From Aptenodytes patagonicus (lineage: Eukaryota; Chordata; Aves; Sphenisciformes; Spheniscidae): DNA of 64,000 nucleotides. The notes beneath the pieces are model-generated. The model was not told the DNA's origin, searched no databases, and saw only the letters and a program-made list of their open reading frames with translations. Shown here piece by piece: positions 9,901-23,794 of the stretch (position 1 is the first letter of the stretch; every line of letters begins with the position of its first letter). The position numbers and the translations under genes were made by a program. Location of the stretch: NCBI RefSeq assembly GCF_965638725.1, contig NC_134954.1, positions 7,187,001 through 7,251,000 on the forward strand, in the 5' to 3' direction.

Positions 9901-12900
9901 TATTCCTAAAGTGGCGTTGCTTACACACTGCATATTGTCACAACTGACTTACAGCTTTTGCTGTAGGAAGTTTTCAGGTGGGGCTTTAACCCATAGCGTG
10001 ATACACTTTTGTTACAAGTCTCTGAACAGTAGTAAAACAGCACAGTTTTGTATAGATTACTTACTGTAATCCTAACTCAATATTTGTATTTTTTTTATAG
10101 CTTTCTTGTTAACCTTCTTTATCCACATTTGTTAAACAGTTGGGTAGGTGTACTCAATGAAGAATTCAGCCCCTTTTGCCATTTTACTTTGTGAAGCAAA
10201 TGGGAGGACAGCGGCATTATTACTCGGTACAGCTTACATCTTTTCTGGGTATTAAAAATATTATTTTTACTTTTCTCGAATCTCACTAAACTAATCAGTA
10301 ATTAAATCCTCTCACATTTTTTATCTGAGTTCACATTTGAATGAAACAACCTGTATGCGAGGGTTGAGGAAAGAATTTTTTAACTTGAAGTGTACAATGT
10401 TTAAGATTTAATTTCTGATAGGTTTGGGTTTTTTCCTTCCTCTTTCTAATACTCCTTTCGTGCAATACAGGCAAATACTTTTTAGTAAAATAAGTTCTGA
10501 TCTGTAATCAAAATTTGATACATCTAAACCAATGTTCTGTGTAAATGTGAACAGCTTATTCGGACAAAAGCAACAAGAAAACTTGCTGCTGTTCCCTTCA
10601 ACTCATTTAATGGAAAACAGAGTATTTTAAATAGGAATCACCTATTCCTATAGGGTAGGATCTATGTATGGCATCTGATTCATAATTGAATATGATGACT
10701 ATGTGCGTCAAACACTTTGCAAAGATAGCTTGGCCAAAGTTGCCTTGTGAAGAAATAGCAAAATTTTAAAAATAAATTGGATTAGACTGAGTGCAGTGTG
10801 AATATTCACTTCTTGCAGGATTCATAGAACCGGCATGGATGTAAGTAGATTTATCCTCACCCTATGACTTTTTATAAACCACCCACCTTCTAGTTTGTCT
10901 TTTAAAAATAATCGTAGCAGAGAAACCTTTCTTCATTTTTTTTTAACCATGATGTGTGTTCAAATAATGGATGTTATTCAATTTTATGAAGTAACATGAT
11001 TAATTTTTATCTTCACTGGCAAATAGAAACATAAACTTACTGTTACAGAATCAAAAATGTTTGCTGCCTATTGTTAATTTCCATAGAGGCTAAGATTGTT
11101 GTTCAGTCTTTGACTCTTACAAAAATTCTTCTTCTTCTTTTTTTTTTTCCTCCCCTCCATTCCTAACAAGATTTTTTCCAAAACCAAGGCAGTTCAACAG
11201 AAAGATTTGGGGAAATAGTTAAGCTTTCTCTAGACATACCTTTTATTTTCCATAGAGCTCCTGCACTGACCTCTGTCAGCCTCCAGGTTTCCTATTTAGA
11301 GCCACTGTGGCTGTCTCTTAATAGTTTTTGAGCTGCTGTCATTGTGCCACCATAGCTGCTATGCTGTGAGCCATGGTATGCAACCATGCGTCGTCCAACA
11401 CATGGAGGCCTGTGGCAAAGTTTTAAGTTTTGTACTTAAACACAAAAAACCCCTGCAAAACCAACAACGCCCAAAAAACAGGGCAAAGCGGAGAATTCCT
11501 TGTTCTGGGAGTTGGGGAAACTACAGTATAACTCACTACTGCTGAAGGAAGAAATTGTTTCTGGATAAGAAAACTTTTTTTTTTTTCAGTAAAGTGGTTG
11601 TATTTCTCCTAAGATCTTATGGTTAGCTGTGAAAGACAGATTACATCTGTCCCGGCAAAACTGAAACATAGGTTCTATTAATTGTTGTGGCAAAAGTGCA
11701 CCTAGAGCTGGTCTTGCAATGCTCAGTCTTGCCTTTGTGCTGGCTATTGTATTGGTGTACAGTACCGCCAGATGCACTATTAAAATGACTGTGCATTTGC
11801 TTTGTTTTCAAAGCAAACTTGAAGTTTGCACGCCAACTTTGCTATTAAAATAAAAGTAAATAAAATGCTTGCAAGTAATGTGGTTTTTTTTTTTCAAACT
11901 ATAGAAGGTTGTCTGTGAATTATATCCAGCCTGCATTAATGCAACTTTGTCTTGAGCTGTAGCTGTTAACAGCCTGTTTAAAATGGAGATTCTTTAAAGA
12001 ATGATGGTGAACGTTTATATCTTGTATGTAAATTACAAGTCTCAGAGACTTTTATTTTTCTGACTCTAAGAAAAATTCCAATACCTATATGGAAAATAGC
12101 AGTATTTCTGCATTTTTTTTCAATAGATTGCGTAAATCATTGCCCTTCCCTCAGGTATGCATTTAGCTTTCTAAATACTTAATGACTTTATTCTTCTCAC
12201 AACTTCTGATCATTGTTATTCCTTGTGGGGAGGAAAAAAAAAAACCAACCCAACAACAGCTGTATCTCTATTCCTAGTATAAATACTCTGCATGAACAGT
12301 CTGTTGCCACATAACCTAAAATTCTTCTGGTTTCTCTTCATGTCATCATTGGTGTTTCTGTTTGGTTTTGTTGCAGGAAGAACAATAATTGCCATCTGGT
12401 AAACATATATTAAAACATTAGCTGTGATCTTTTTGAAACAATTTCTTGCGCTGATTTCACTCAAAGTAGCAATTTAGCCAAATGTTTTACAGAATTATTT
12501 TGCTGATCCATACATAACTCAGTAAGAAGTAAATGGGCAACTTTTCTTGCCTGGGATTTCTTTTTTCTTTTTTTATCATACACACTGTTCTAGTCATAGG
12601 TTATTTTCTGTAGTTCTATTCTAAAGACATTGTCAGAATGCTATCCAGTTTTAATACTTGGTGCCTTTTAAACTTTTTCTTCATTACTCAGTTTGGTGTT
12701 TCTGATACATAATTGCTATGCTAAATACCAAGTAGTGGATTTAAGGCAGTTATCCACACTACCTGATGTGTCTTCTAGTGGACTTGTATTAAGTCCTGGC
12801 TCATACAGATATCAGCATTTTGATGTACTAAGTAGTATTTAGTGTGTAGTATTTTAAAATGTTGAATATTTTCCTCTGATCTTCATAAAGAAGTTAAAAC

Positions 12901-15900
12901 GTAGTTGTTAAAGTTGTTTATAGTCATGTTACCTCCAATTGATTGGAGGCTTTTTAATCAAAAATTGATTATCTGCAATTTCATATATTATTCCATTTTA
13001 AAGATTCACTGTAGTCTGCTGCAGATGATCTAAATCATGACTTCCTCCCCACTCCAAATTACTCCCATGCAGTTGGACTATTTTTTTTTTTGAAAGCTCT
13101 TTTTTCTTCTTGCAGTAAACATAAACTAGGCTTAACGAATGTCTAGCGCTACGCTATGGGTAAATGGATTTTTTTTTTTCTTTTCAGGTCTTAACTTTTC
13201 TTAGAATTCTTTTTTTGCACAAATCAGTTGACTGACACCTGTAGAAAAGATAATTCAGAAAGCAGGGGATTTAAAATTCAGGTGTTGAAGTGAGGCTTTA
13301 GTCTTTCTTGAATCCTGTTTTACATATTTCTAAGTATGGTGGAGAAAGGAGATGAATTTGTTGTCCATCCCTGAATTTCTATTATGCACCTTTAAAAAAA
13401 GAAATGAAAAATTATTGTTTTGTTGAATTAAAATTGAGTAGCCTTGTGTTACGCGAATATTCCACTGATTTGATTGTATTGAAAATCGAAGAGTTATTTT
13501 TTGCAGTGACATACAGTATACATATTAGGCCAGAACTGGCTCGTGGTTGTCATGTTACTGTATTTAATTACGTTACTGAAATGATCAAAACCATTTTCAT
13601 CTTCCTTTCTGGTGAAACCTTCCTAAAGTGACGACATGTAAGTAAGTAAAAGGAATGTTAAAATAGTGTAGAAATTCTTCAAGTTATTGTAGGGTATGTG
13701 TTAAGATGAATGTCTGTCTTAATCTAGAGGCTGCTGAGAAATCACTATACAGACTTAAATAGAAATCCTCCTGATAAATTGTAACTGAGCAGTTTTCAGT
13801 AACACAAAAAAAAGTGTGTTCCCTCACACTCCAAACCTTGAAATACCAGTGTTGTCCATTTGCTTCTGGTATGTCTGATGTAGAGGGGGAGCTGTATTTT
13901 ACTTTCCTGAATTAAGTAATTGAGGCTTTCTTTTAGTCTCTTTGATTTTGCAAATTAACTTTCAGAAATAAGAGTAGGCAATCTCTACTAGGACTTCTTT
14001 ATAGTGTTCTATTCCAGACTCATAACTAATGAGAAGTAGATAATGATCATTTTCATCTGTTACAAATCTAATCTGAACAAACTTTTATGAACTACAAACT
14101 AATTTGAACAGGAAACAACCAATACAACATTAAATTTTCTATACTATGGTTCTTGCGTTTAATCATTATTCATTAATTTGTTTGGAGAAATGACATACCT
14201 CTGCTAACATTGTGAAATATAACTTTTACAGTTCAGTTGTTCAGCTTAATCATTGAGCGACTTCTAATTCTGAGTGAGTTTATATTTAGAGTTGTCTATG
14301 TATTTTTGTCCTATAGTGTGTCAATTAAACCTGATACGTACCTCTTGTTGGCATGAATTGTATGTGGTAACTGGTTGAAATGTAATAAAACTGAATAAAA
14401 GTCAAATAAATGAAAGAAACATAGTTGCAATGGGAATACTAATATTTGGAATATTCAATGGAATCCACTCTTCACTCTGTGTGTAGGCTATATATTTGTA
14501 TATACTTAACTTCTGTGGGAGTTTTCTTTGAATGCCAAATGAATTGGCATATAGTTGAGAATGAAATTGTTTTTGTTATACTCACTAGCATTCGCAGATA
14601 GGTTTGAATACATATCTTCTAGAATGCAGATCAATTCCTGACAAAAGAAGGCATCTGCATTTAGGCTGTGCTTTTTAACCTCCTTTGATCTGAGAAGTTT
14701 CATTGTAAAATCTGATCTCCAGGTCTGCGTGGTTCCAGAGCTTTACTTACTTGCCTTGGTGACTAATACAAGTGCTACTTCTGTTTACACTGCAGAATCA
14801 ACAGTACTCTGAGAGCAAACTAATTTTTTTTCCTTTTGTGGAAGAGCGTATTATTTAAATTCTACTTGCCATGCCAGTTTGTGCCTGGGCAAACACAGTG
14901 TAATAGGATGATTTTGGTGAAGGCATCACAAAGTGTAATTTTGCCGTGAAGGTCTTCAGGATCATAAGGAGTAGGAAGAGAAGTCCCCAGTCTGTTTTAC
15001 ATATGTTTTTTAGTTCCATCGTATTTAAGGTGTAGCTCTTTGTTTGTTTGTTTTTAGATGGAACTCACTTTATAGAAAAATTGGTAGTGACATGTAGCAT
15101 CTTCTATAGTCGTTTTGAATATGAAAAGCATATTTTTTTAATGGTACGGTGAAACAGTAGCTCAAAGATGTCAGTTGTTACTTAATCAAGTCCAAAAAAA
15201 GCCAAAACAGTTTATTAGGATGAATTTTATGTTTGATTATGATAAACTAATATTCTTTTAAGTGTTTAATTCAAAGGGGGTTTGTGTTATTGCAGACTAC
15301 AATAGGCCTTATCAGCTTCAAGCTGGTGAGTCTTCACTGCATGATCTCATTCACAGCTCTGAACATTCAAAACCAATGGCAGATTTGTATATCTTCTCAT
15401 GTTTAGACAGTTGGAAGTGAGGAAACAAATACACTGATAGTGTGTTTTTATGCTTCAGTGAAGTGATAAATTCACCCTATTAATTCTCAATATTTATTCC
15501 GAGACTACAGTGTTTTTTTTTTAAAAGACATAAATGCAGTATTATTCTTTCAGGAACAAAGTGTCCTTTGTCCATTTGACAGGGTTGGCTTAGGTTTTTA
15601 AGCCTTGCTTAGAGAGATACCTTGTAGCTATGCTAATTAGGGCAACTAAAATATTTTTTTGATGTACGTGTCACTGGGAGTGGAGTTAGCAGAAGTTTTT
15701 GTCATATTTATTGTTTTCCATCTTTCCGTTAGAGGATTATACATACTGCTCTGTGAATAGAGAAGGATAACAACTTTAATGAGGGAAAACTTACTAAGCT
15801 ACCTGTTTGTAGTTTTTCATATGCATTACTGTATTTTAGAACACTTTTAAAAGCCTAGTTGTCTGTGGTTTCCATGGCATTTGTGTGTATATTCACAGAC

Positions 15901-18900
15901 AAAATGTGAGTGGGTGCATCAGAATTGCAGATTCTTTTCTCAGATAGCTGTTTCTGGTTTTGAACAACAGCTTGGTTTTTATCTTAATGGTCAAATGCAC
16001 ATTTTTAAGTCTTCAAATAGCATATTCGAGTACAAAATTATCTAATTAAATATTTATACTACTAATAATTTGAGAATTAAAATAAAAACTATGTTATACA
16101 TTACAGAAATCTGAGATTTTTGACAGCTGTCTACTAAGCTTTTTGTTTCTAAATGCAAGTTGTTAACGGAAAACATGTTTAATGACCATACAAATTTGTG
16201 TTCATGTCTTACTGGCTTTCAAAATTTTAGTATGTGAAGGCAAAAAAATCCTCATGGTAAGTTAGCTGCAATTTCATCTAGAAAGATGCTTTCAAAATAG
16301 AATAGTAAGAAAAGTTACAAATCTCTGCTTGCAAAGACAACAGATCTGCACTTCAGTTAATATTCCTGTCCAATTCACCGGGTGAATATAAAACTGCTGA
16401 ATGGGGCACTTGTACATATTTTTATCCCCTCCTTCGGCTACCGACTTGGGTAATGAAGTGTAGATGTGGCTGTTACGTGCCAGTTGGAAGGGAGCCAAAA
16501 CAGAGACGTTGTTTGTACATGTGCAGATGTTGGCAGGATTCCCTGCACTCCTGTTGTCAAAAGATCTTTTTATTGCCACAGAGTTATAAATATATCTGTG
16601 TTACAGTATGGCATGCAGATATTTTACTAGTGCTGTTTGGGATGTTCACTTCTTAATAAACCAAACTGCTCCTATAATTTCTTGTGTGAAATGAAATTCA
16701 GTGTACCCAATGCAGGAAGCATAATAGATGTGTTTTGAAGATCAGTGTACCATTGTAACTAGTGCTGTACTTTCAAAATCAGTTTAATCCATTACATGAA
16801 TCCCTGCTGCTGCTGCTGGAAAGGAAAGGTCCTCTTAGCTCCTTTCCTCTCTTCTGCACCTGGCTACTCAGGCCTTCTCCCTTCCTTTTGTCAGTAGTAG
16901 CATGATGTGGTGATGTGATGAGCTCGATCAGGCTGCTGATCCAGCTGAATGCCAGCCCAGCAAGTACCAGCTGCATTGCTTTCCTAATGACATGAAGGAG
17001 GGGACTGAAATGAGTGTGCTTGATGGCTTGGGAGGGATGGACACGTTCGCTTCCAATGGTAGCATGGCCTTTGCCAGGTTCAACTGTTTGTGGCTGAATT
17101 TGTATTTGGAAAGGGAGGCAAAGGCATAAGCAGAGCAGGACTGGAATATAGGAAAGGAGAGGGGTGGAAAAGAAAAGGAATGGGGTGGTCCAACGTCACA
17201 CCTAAATAAAAATATTCAGGTATCATTGCTGTGGCAATTGAATATATTGCATTGAGTGGTGGTAAAATGCAGCAATATGTTATGCACAGTTGGTGAAATC
17301 AGTTAAACCTGTGTTTGTCGGAAAATGTAATTGGGTAAATTTTCTCCAATTTAAGATATAAATTTGGTTTTATAAGATATGGATAAAGCAGACTTGCATG
17401 GGAACAGGGCTGATAGGTACACGCATTTGGACTTCCTCAATACTAAGCTGGATGGCTTTTTCCTGATAGATACTGGTAGGCAGTATTTTGAATTTTCCTG
17501 TATGCCCCTTGATCTCACTCACTGGAATGAAAAACATTTGCTTGCCCAGAGTTCTCTGGAGGTTATGCCTTAGCACCAGCTCCTGCTTGCTTCTTTTTGA
17601 GTGAAATGACATGTTCCTTTGTAAATAACTAACTTCATTTGATGGTCAGCAGCCATTTGCTTATTGGTTTGTTTTGATCCAGGACTGAATACAGTAATGA
17701 TAAATGTGCATGAAATCTCATTTTGGTGGCGTTTATTCATGCCACAGGCATGAGTTTTCATTACGTTGGTCTGTTTGTAGAATAAGTAAGGAACACTGAA
17801 TTAGCACACACTTCTTTTATTGGAAGGTTGCTTTGCTAACCACAAAACAAGCAAAAGAACCCCAGCCAACTTCTTAACTGTGGAATGTATCACTTGACTT
17901 GCCCTGAACTAGTGGATATTTGCCCCTACTTACCACCTTCATAAATTGCCCTCAAGCCTACAGATAAAAAACTGAAGTCTGGATAATGTCATCCTTATCG
18001 CATAGTAGATTCAGTTAGTGAGAGAGGTTTAGTTCTCAATTATATGTTATCACAGCTTGAAAATACTGGTCTCAAAACCATCAAATTAGTTCTGTATCAT
18101 CCTCAGGACTTTTTATGACCAGATTTGTCTATGTAGGTAGATCAGGTGATCAAATTAGAGTAGGACTCCAGACACTTAGGCACCCCAAAAACTTTGAACC
18201 TGTTCTGTTATTAATATAAGGTCTGGTGCCCTTTTGACCAACCAAGAAAGGTGGTTCTTTGCAATGGTAAACACAGTTATTTCCCCTAAAATTGTCTTCT
18301 ACATTTGCCGTGTTAGAGGTTAGCTTAATGGCTTTTGCCATAAAGATGGCAAACTAAGTCAACAGTACATATTAATTTCTTCACATGTACCATATAGACA
18401 AGATTGGCTATGTAGAAACTTTGAAGAGTCCTTGAAAATTCCATAGAGGATGACATCTAGCCCCCTCCCCTAGAATAGTCTGGGATGGATGCTCAGCTTC
18501 CAGTAGGATCCAATTATCAAATAGTGTTAACACATAAACAAATGGGTATTTTTATTGTGTCAAAATTATATTGAAAATACTAAATAATTGTAAAACTGTA
18601 GATGAACAAATTGCAATGTTCTTAAGTGTTCCAAGCAAGGACTGTTGGAAGCTAGGTACAAGTTAACCTGGTACTCAGCCTTCATTTTAGACACGGTCTC
18701 AATTAGGGCCTCCGTAACATTTTATTAAATGCTCCTATGGCAAGGAGCGTGCTTCCAGAGCAGAAACTTCGATCCTGAATCTTCTCTCCCTGTCTGAAAG
18801 GCCTTTAGAAGAAGGATGGAGATGAGCATGCTGTAGGTAGGTGAACTGGTTTGCTGGGCTGGAGACTCTCCAGTTCTGTGCTGGAGATGTAAAGTGGGAG

Positions 18901-20787
18901 CCATATGGAGTGTTAGAGTGACATTCTCCAGTAGCAGCAGCATAGAAATGCAAAGGCATGCCCAAACCTTTTCGTTACCTTTTTTTTTTTTTTTTCCCCC
19001 CCCTTCTCCTGGGGGGTGGAGGCAGTGTGGTCTGGACTCTCAGTAATAACTGTTCCTTTTTCCTAGACACCTCTGTATAGTTTTGTACTTCTTCAGATGA
19101 TTCAGAATGGGTGAGAAAGGAATTGTAGCTGCCTATGAATTGCTGGGAGAAGTTGCACCATGGAAGCACTTGTGTTGCCCATCTATAAGAGGGGCTTTGA
19201 TATGCTTCAGTAAACCTTTTTGTGATTGAAGCAAATCTATTTTTATTTTTTCAGGGTTTTTTTACTACTAAATTTGAGGTCTTAGTGTGTGAATTGAGTA
19301 TAGCTTTAACTTTGTTCTTTGCATTTCAAGAATAAGTATTAATTCTTGGGGGTAGATCTGGCTTGCAGTTCCTTGTGTATTACAGCGCTTCCAGTGTTTC
19401 TGACCAACATCAGCATTCTGACCTTGGCTTAGCATCAGCTGATGCCTAGTGCTTAAGATAAAATGATCAAAACTTTGTTATCAAAGGAAGCACAGACATA
19501 GGCAAAATTAAGGATTATTGTAGGGGAGGTATGGGTTCTAAGGCTATGGTGATTGGGTTTGTAAGCACTCAACTTTTCTAAATTTTTTTTAAGTGGGATG
19601 CATACACAGATGGGTGAGTGCTGGGCACCTCTTCCCTGACTGGTCTCGTAGTTCAGATCTGTTCTACATGATGTGTTTCCTTCCAGCGTCTCTTTTCTCG
19701 ATTTACTGTAAAGATTTTCTACCATCATGGATTCCAGGGAGATATAAAGCTTCCATTCAGACTGAAACCCACCAAGCCGCTCAACCCACATGTGGTAAAA
19801 CCTTTGCTACATCATCATTGCAGAATTGATTATGATTTGCTTCTGGTGACACGATAGCAAAGTAGTGCACGAGGAAGGAGCGTGTGCACATAGTGGTGTC
19901 TCCTAATTGTTAAAATTAGCCTACGTTGTGTTCTTAGAAAGTGCTGACTCCTATGCATTTGGGGCTTCTTAACTTAATATTTTTATTGTTTCTTCCTGAT
20001 GCATAGTATGGAGGATACCTTTTAAATGCTTGTCTGTTCATATTGAAGTCTTGGGGCACATTCAGCACAACTGAAGTAGGAAGAATATGCTGGTGTGTTT
20101 TTGTTTTTTTGTTTTGAATTGCTTGTAGTATGTTAACTTCCACGAAAGCTACTATTGGAGACAGATTTTACTTTTGATAAAAACGTTGTGTGGCTGTGTG
20201 TAATAAACACGCAGAGTATGTATGTAGCAATTAATCAAGAGGTAGACTGTTAAGGAGTACTAGAGGCATAAAAAAGCCTAAGCTTTCTTTTATAACTTAA
20301 TCTGTTCTGTAATCCTTTCTGTGAGAGATCTTCAAGTGAGAGGATCCTCAAAGGAATCCAATCAACTGGGGAAAATGGGAAGGGGGGGTGGCGGGAAGAA
20401 GGATGTGTCACTTTAAAGCGTTTTCCTTTAGGTTATTAAAAAAATTGGTTTTAATTAAAAAATTCAGATGCAAAATTATCTTGGTGGGAAGTACACTTGC
20501 ATTAGTACAACAGATGTGTATAAAACACCAACAGAAAAAGGTAGTTGGTGGAATTGTGCATGTGTATCTGAAAATATATATCTTTCCCTTTAGTAGTCCA
20601 GCAGGGCCTCTTGCTCACATAAATATATTTTGTGTTGTTTTTTATTTCCCTTCAAAAGTTAGAAGTATATGGAAATGTCGTGTTGATGGGTATTTACAGG
20701 TGTCTCTCCTAAATTTTATTGAACAGCCTTTTAAAATCTAAGCTGTTTTGTATTAATGAAACTTTTAAAAAATCTTTTTATATACAG
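6907..20787 (+). other. DIPK2A: DIPK2A intron 1 (13,881 bp)
   Basis: Donor GTAAGC at 6907, acceptor ATACAG ending at 20787, phase 0. The first 280 bases belong to the CpG island; the rest is AT-rich. I saw no second gene, no RNA gene and no clear CR1 copy. It contains T-rich runs (for example near 11139-11149, 13081-13091 and 18981-18995), a short CTG run at 16804-16818 and a weakly coding-like stretch at 8305-8710 described under findings. Other open frames are short and look random. Confidence 0.9.
18981..19016. repeat. T-run, C-run and facing G-run
   Basis: A T15 run is followed by C8, seven bases, then G6, so the C and G runs can pair as a small hairpin. It lies in intron 1 of DIPK2A. 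Probably a simple repeat. Confidence 0.6.
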
Positions 20788-21091
20788 AGTTTTCCATCTG
20801 ATGAGGGTTGGCCATTCGCAAAGTACTTAGGAGCGTGCGGAAGAATGGTGGCTGTCAATTACGTTGGAGAAGAGCTGTGGAGTTACTTTAATGCACCATG
20901 GGAGAAACGAGTGGATCTGGCCTGGCAATTAATGGAAATAGCTGAGCAGCTGACAAATAATGACTTTGAATTTGCACTCTACCTCCTTGATGTCAGCTTT
21001 GACAACTTTGCAGTTGGACCGAGAGACGGGAAAGTTATCATTGTAGATGCAGAAAACGTTCTGGTAGCAGACAAAAGGTTAATCAGACAGA
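20788..21091 (+). CDS. DIPK2A: DIPK2A coding exon 2 (residues 219-319 plus first base of 320)
   Basis: Encodes the central kinase-like core. It starts AGT (S219) directly after ACAG, so the exon 1-2 join reads LVLQ-SFPSDEG as in the family. Candidate active-site elements: D286 in LLDVSFDN (residues 284-291), standing where an HRD-type catalytic loop would be, with D290-N291 as metal or catalytic partners; and D305 in VIIVDAEN (301-308), standing where kinases have DFG. These assignments follow the FAM69/DIPK pattern and are inferred. The exon ends CAG-A with donor GTAAGT, phase 1. Base composition is ordinary, unlike exon 1. The match to the family is near-complete across the exon. Confidence 0.97.
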
Positions 21092-21209
21092 GTAAGTCTC
21101 TTCTCTCTCTTTCCCCTCCCCTCCCCCCATGTCTCTTGCTTCTTTCTCTGCAAGCACAGTATTTAAAGTATGTGTAGTTGCTAAATACCCATTTTGTTGG
21201 CTTTATAAC

Positions 21210-21266
21210 TAGACTACTAATTAACAAACTAATTAGCTTTCTTCTGCAAGTAGACTACTAATTAAC
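21210..21266. promoter_or_regulatory. Triple TAATTA cluster with 16-bp direct repeat
   Basis: A 16-base sequence is perfectly repeated at 21210-21225 and 21251-21266, with a third related ACTAATTAGC between. TAATTA cores lie at 21218, 21230 and 21259. TAATTA is the core site of Antp/LIM/Prd-type homeodomains. The cluster lies about 120 bp into DIPK2A intron 2. Regulatory function is inferred. Confidence 0.35.
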
Positions 21267-21399
21267 TTGACCAATTTGTCAATTTTACAAAGTGTTGAGC
21301 TTACCTGAACTTGATTTACATATACTTTTAATCTCTGTAATCCTGTTTAAATGGAGAGGTAGGAGTGGGAGGAGAGGGTTGGACGTTGGACGGGTTTGT

Positions 21400-21425
21400 A
21401 CAGATAGATGGACAGATAGACAGAC
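21400..21425. repeat. GACA/GATA tetranucleotide tract
   Basis: An imperfect mixture of GATA and GACA units in DIPK2A intron 2. Simple repeat. Confidence 0.6.
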
Positions 21426-21969
21426 GGGCTGACTTGTCTACCTTAGCTAAGAGAGAGAAGTAGGTTCCTTTCGTCTTTTCCGGACGTCTGTAAGGACAGA
21501 AGTCTTGGCATTCTGTTTTCTGTGAATGACAAGACAGTCTTACTGCCCGCTTCGCCTTAGTTACATGGCCTGCCTCTGGTTCAGTTGTTCAGGTAGGTGC
21601 TCTGTGATAATGGAACTGAAGGAATGAGTAATTTTAGTGCTGTTTCCAAATGGGAATAGTGAAAATTTGTTCATCTGTCAACTGTAAAAGCTCAAAGCAG
21701 CGGCAGCAGGAGAGATGTTTGACAAAGTGGCATTACATGGGTTTATATTCCTTTTGAGCTTATAAGGAAAACTTTACAGACCTAAGGGCTAGAGACGTTG
21801 AACACGAAACCCTAGATTCTGCCAAAGTTCGTGGCAGTAGGCCAAGTGATTCCAGTTTGCTTTGGGTGAATGGATTTTTTAAGCTTTGCAAATAGACTTC
21901 ATATGCTTTGCTGCTGAATTAACTTTGAGACTATATTTTCTATCCACACACTTTTCTACATGGAAGTAT

Positions 21970-22036
21970 GTTTTTTGGGTTTTGTTTTTTTTGTGGTGTG
22001 GGGTTTTTGGTTTTGGTGGTTTTTGTTTGTTTTTTT
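21970..22036. repeat. G/T-rich low-complexity stretch
   Basis: About 67 bases made almost only of T and G in DIPK2A intron 2. In RNA this would be a U/G-rich stretch of the sort bound by CELF or TDP-43-type proteins; such binding is only a possibility. Confidence 0.6.
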
Positions 22037-22158
22037 AAAACAGATTTATTATATGTTCTCAAGCAGCTTAGATTAAAGTTATCTGAGCCTACTAAGAAAA
22101 CCTTTTAATGTATTGGAAATCCAGTACATCTACTGCAGTACTTACGGGCCACACAAAC

Positions 22159-22210
22159 TTTCTTTTTCTTTTTTTTTTTTTTTTTTTCCCCTTTCTTTTT
22201 CCACCCTCTT
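22159..22210. repeat. Pyrimidine tract with T19 run
   Basis: Almost pure T/C for about 50 bases, including T19 at 22169-22187. Low-complexity sequence in DIPK2A intron 2. Confidence 0.8.
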
Positions 22211-23794
22211 AAAATAATATTACTTAAGACTTTGACTTTTGGAGCATGTCTGAATTGCTCAGTCACAAAGATGACCAAATGAACTCTGAAAAAGTTGATG
22301 TGTACACGGAATAGGAGCAAGTAGCATCTTGCAGAAGCTGAATGCTGAAAGGGTCACGCTTACATCTGTTGTCTACGATTCTCAGACTAATTTGGATCTA
22401 ACTAGGATTTTGCTGCATGATTTGTAATCTAACAATTAATCAAGAACACAGAAAACAAATGAGGACACAAGAAAGTTCTGAGTCTTTGTATAAACTTGAC
22501 ATTTAATACTGATTTCATTAATCTCCTGGAAAGTGTCATTAAACAATCTCTGTCTAGAGTGATTAATATGCCTGTTTAGGTATTTGAATATGTACATTCT
22601 GTCCAATTGCACTGTACAGTAATATCTAGTTGCACTCTATGTGGGTATCATAGTTGAGTTTGCTGAAGTCCTTTTTTCCCGTTCTCCTTTGCTGTGTTTT
22701 TTTTTTTTTCCATTCAAGTTTGCTGGTAATTGTACAAATTTTACATCATATTTTTATATTTCTAGCAGTCATCCCTCAGTACACTTTTTTCCTAGTCTGG
22801 CTTGCAGTGCACCATAAATGAGTAGACCGATAGTCAGCTCAGTGACTACACAACACAGATAAATTTTTCTTTGTACATCACAGTGCTAAAAGAACTGAGA
22901 CTCCATGGTAAGGACCTCTTCTCAAAGCTGGCAGTAATCTAGAAACTTAAGATGAAAGTTTTCTAAAAAAAAAAAAGTAATAACTCAGGAGATCTCGCAC
23001 TTAGTAACCTTTTACATATTATTGTATAAGATATTTCCTATAAATCAGGTTTTAAGTTAAAGAAAGCTTTGCGACACGGCCACTAGTTACACCTTCAAAT
23101 TTTGATAACCTTTTTAATATATATTAAAGAAGGGTTTATAATTGTACGTAAATGCCATTTGTTTTGTTGAATTTTTTTTTTTTTCAAAGATTATATGTAA
23201 TGCATCTGCTTTTTTATATGCATTTCTTGGTTACTACCATGTCTAAAGTAAGAGGTTGGAAGATAACGTTTCAGAAGTTTATGGCAATTACTTTGCAATG
23301 TGGTGGTTTGTTTTTTTTTCTTGTTTTGTTCTTTGGTAGACCACTTGCCAGTATTAGTTCCCAGGGCAACTGGAGAAACCAAATCTATGTTGCTAAAATA
23401 AATCATGTTGCTTGTTTGTTATTCTCTCCACTTCAGCTGTGAATCATTCTCTTGCACTTGTTTGTACTACATTTTTTTCCTCTGGATATGTGCATGACTG
23501 TAGATTTCATGCGTTTAGTGTGCTGTTTTTTCTGCTTCCCTCTCTTTGCTATCTATTTTACCCTCTTTCTTTCTTTCCCTTATTTTTCGTATTGCCAGGA
23601 CCATTTCAGCAGAAGGGTATATCAAACTGTCAGATGCAATCTTAGACTAGAACATTTAAAAGTTCATCTAAACAGAGTTGGTTTATGGTTTAAATATCAG
23701 CAGTTTGCTGTGTATTGAGCTTCTGATTGTATTGAGACACACACATGCTCTTTCCTCCTCACTTTTTTTTTTACTGTCTCCTTATATTTCACAG

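Larger units (their letters stand above)
21092..23794 (+). other. DIPK2A: DIPK2A intron 2 (2,703 bp)
   Basis: Donor GTAAGT at 21092; acceptor TTTCACAG ending at 23794 after a pyrimidine-rich stretch; phase 1. It contains a TAATTA cluster near its 5' end, a GACA/GATA-type simple repeat at 21400-21425, a long G/T-rich stretch (21970-22036) and a T19-containing pyrimidine tract (22159-22210). No other gene was seen; open frames here are short. Confidence 0.93.

Noticed and set aside
16804..16818. CTG trinucleotide run in intron 1
   Set aside because: Only four to five units; too short to be of note.
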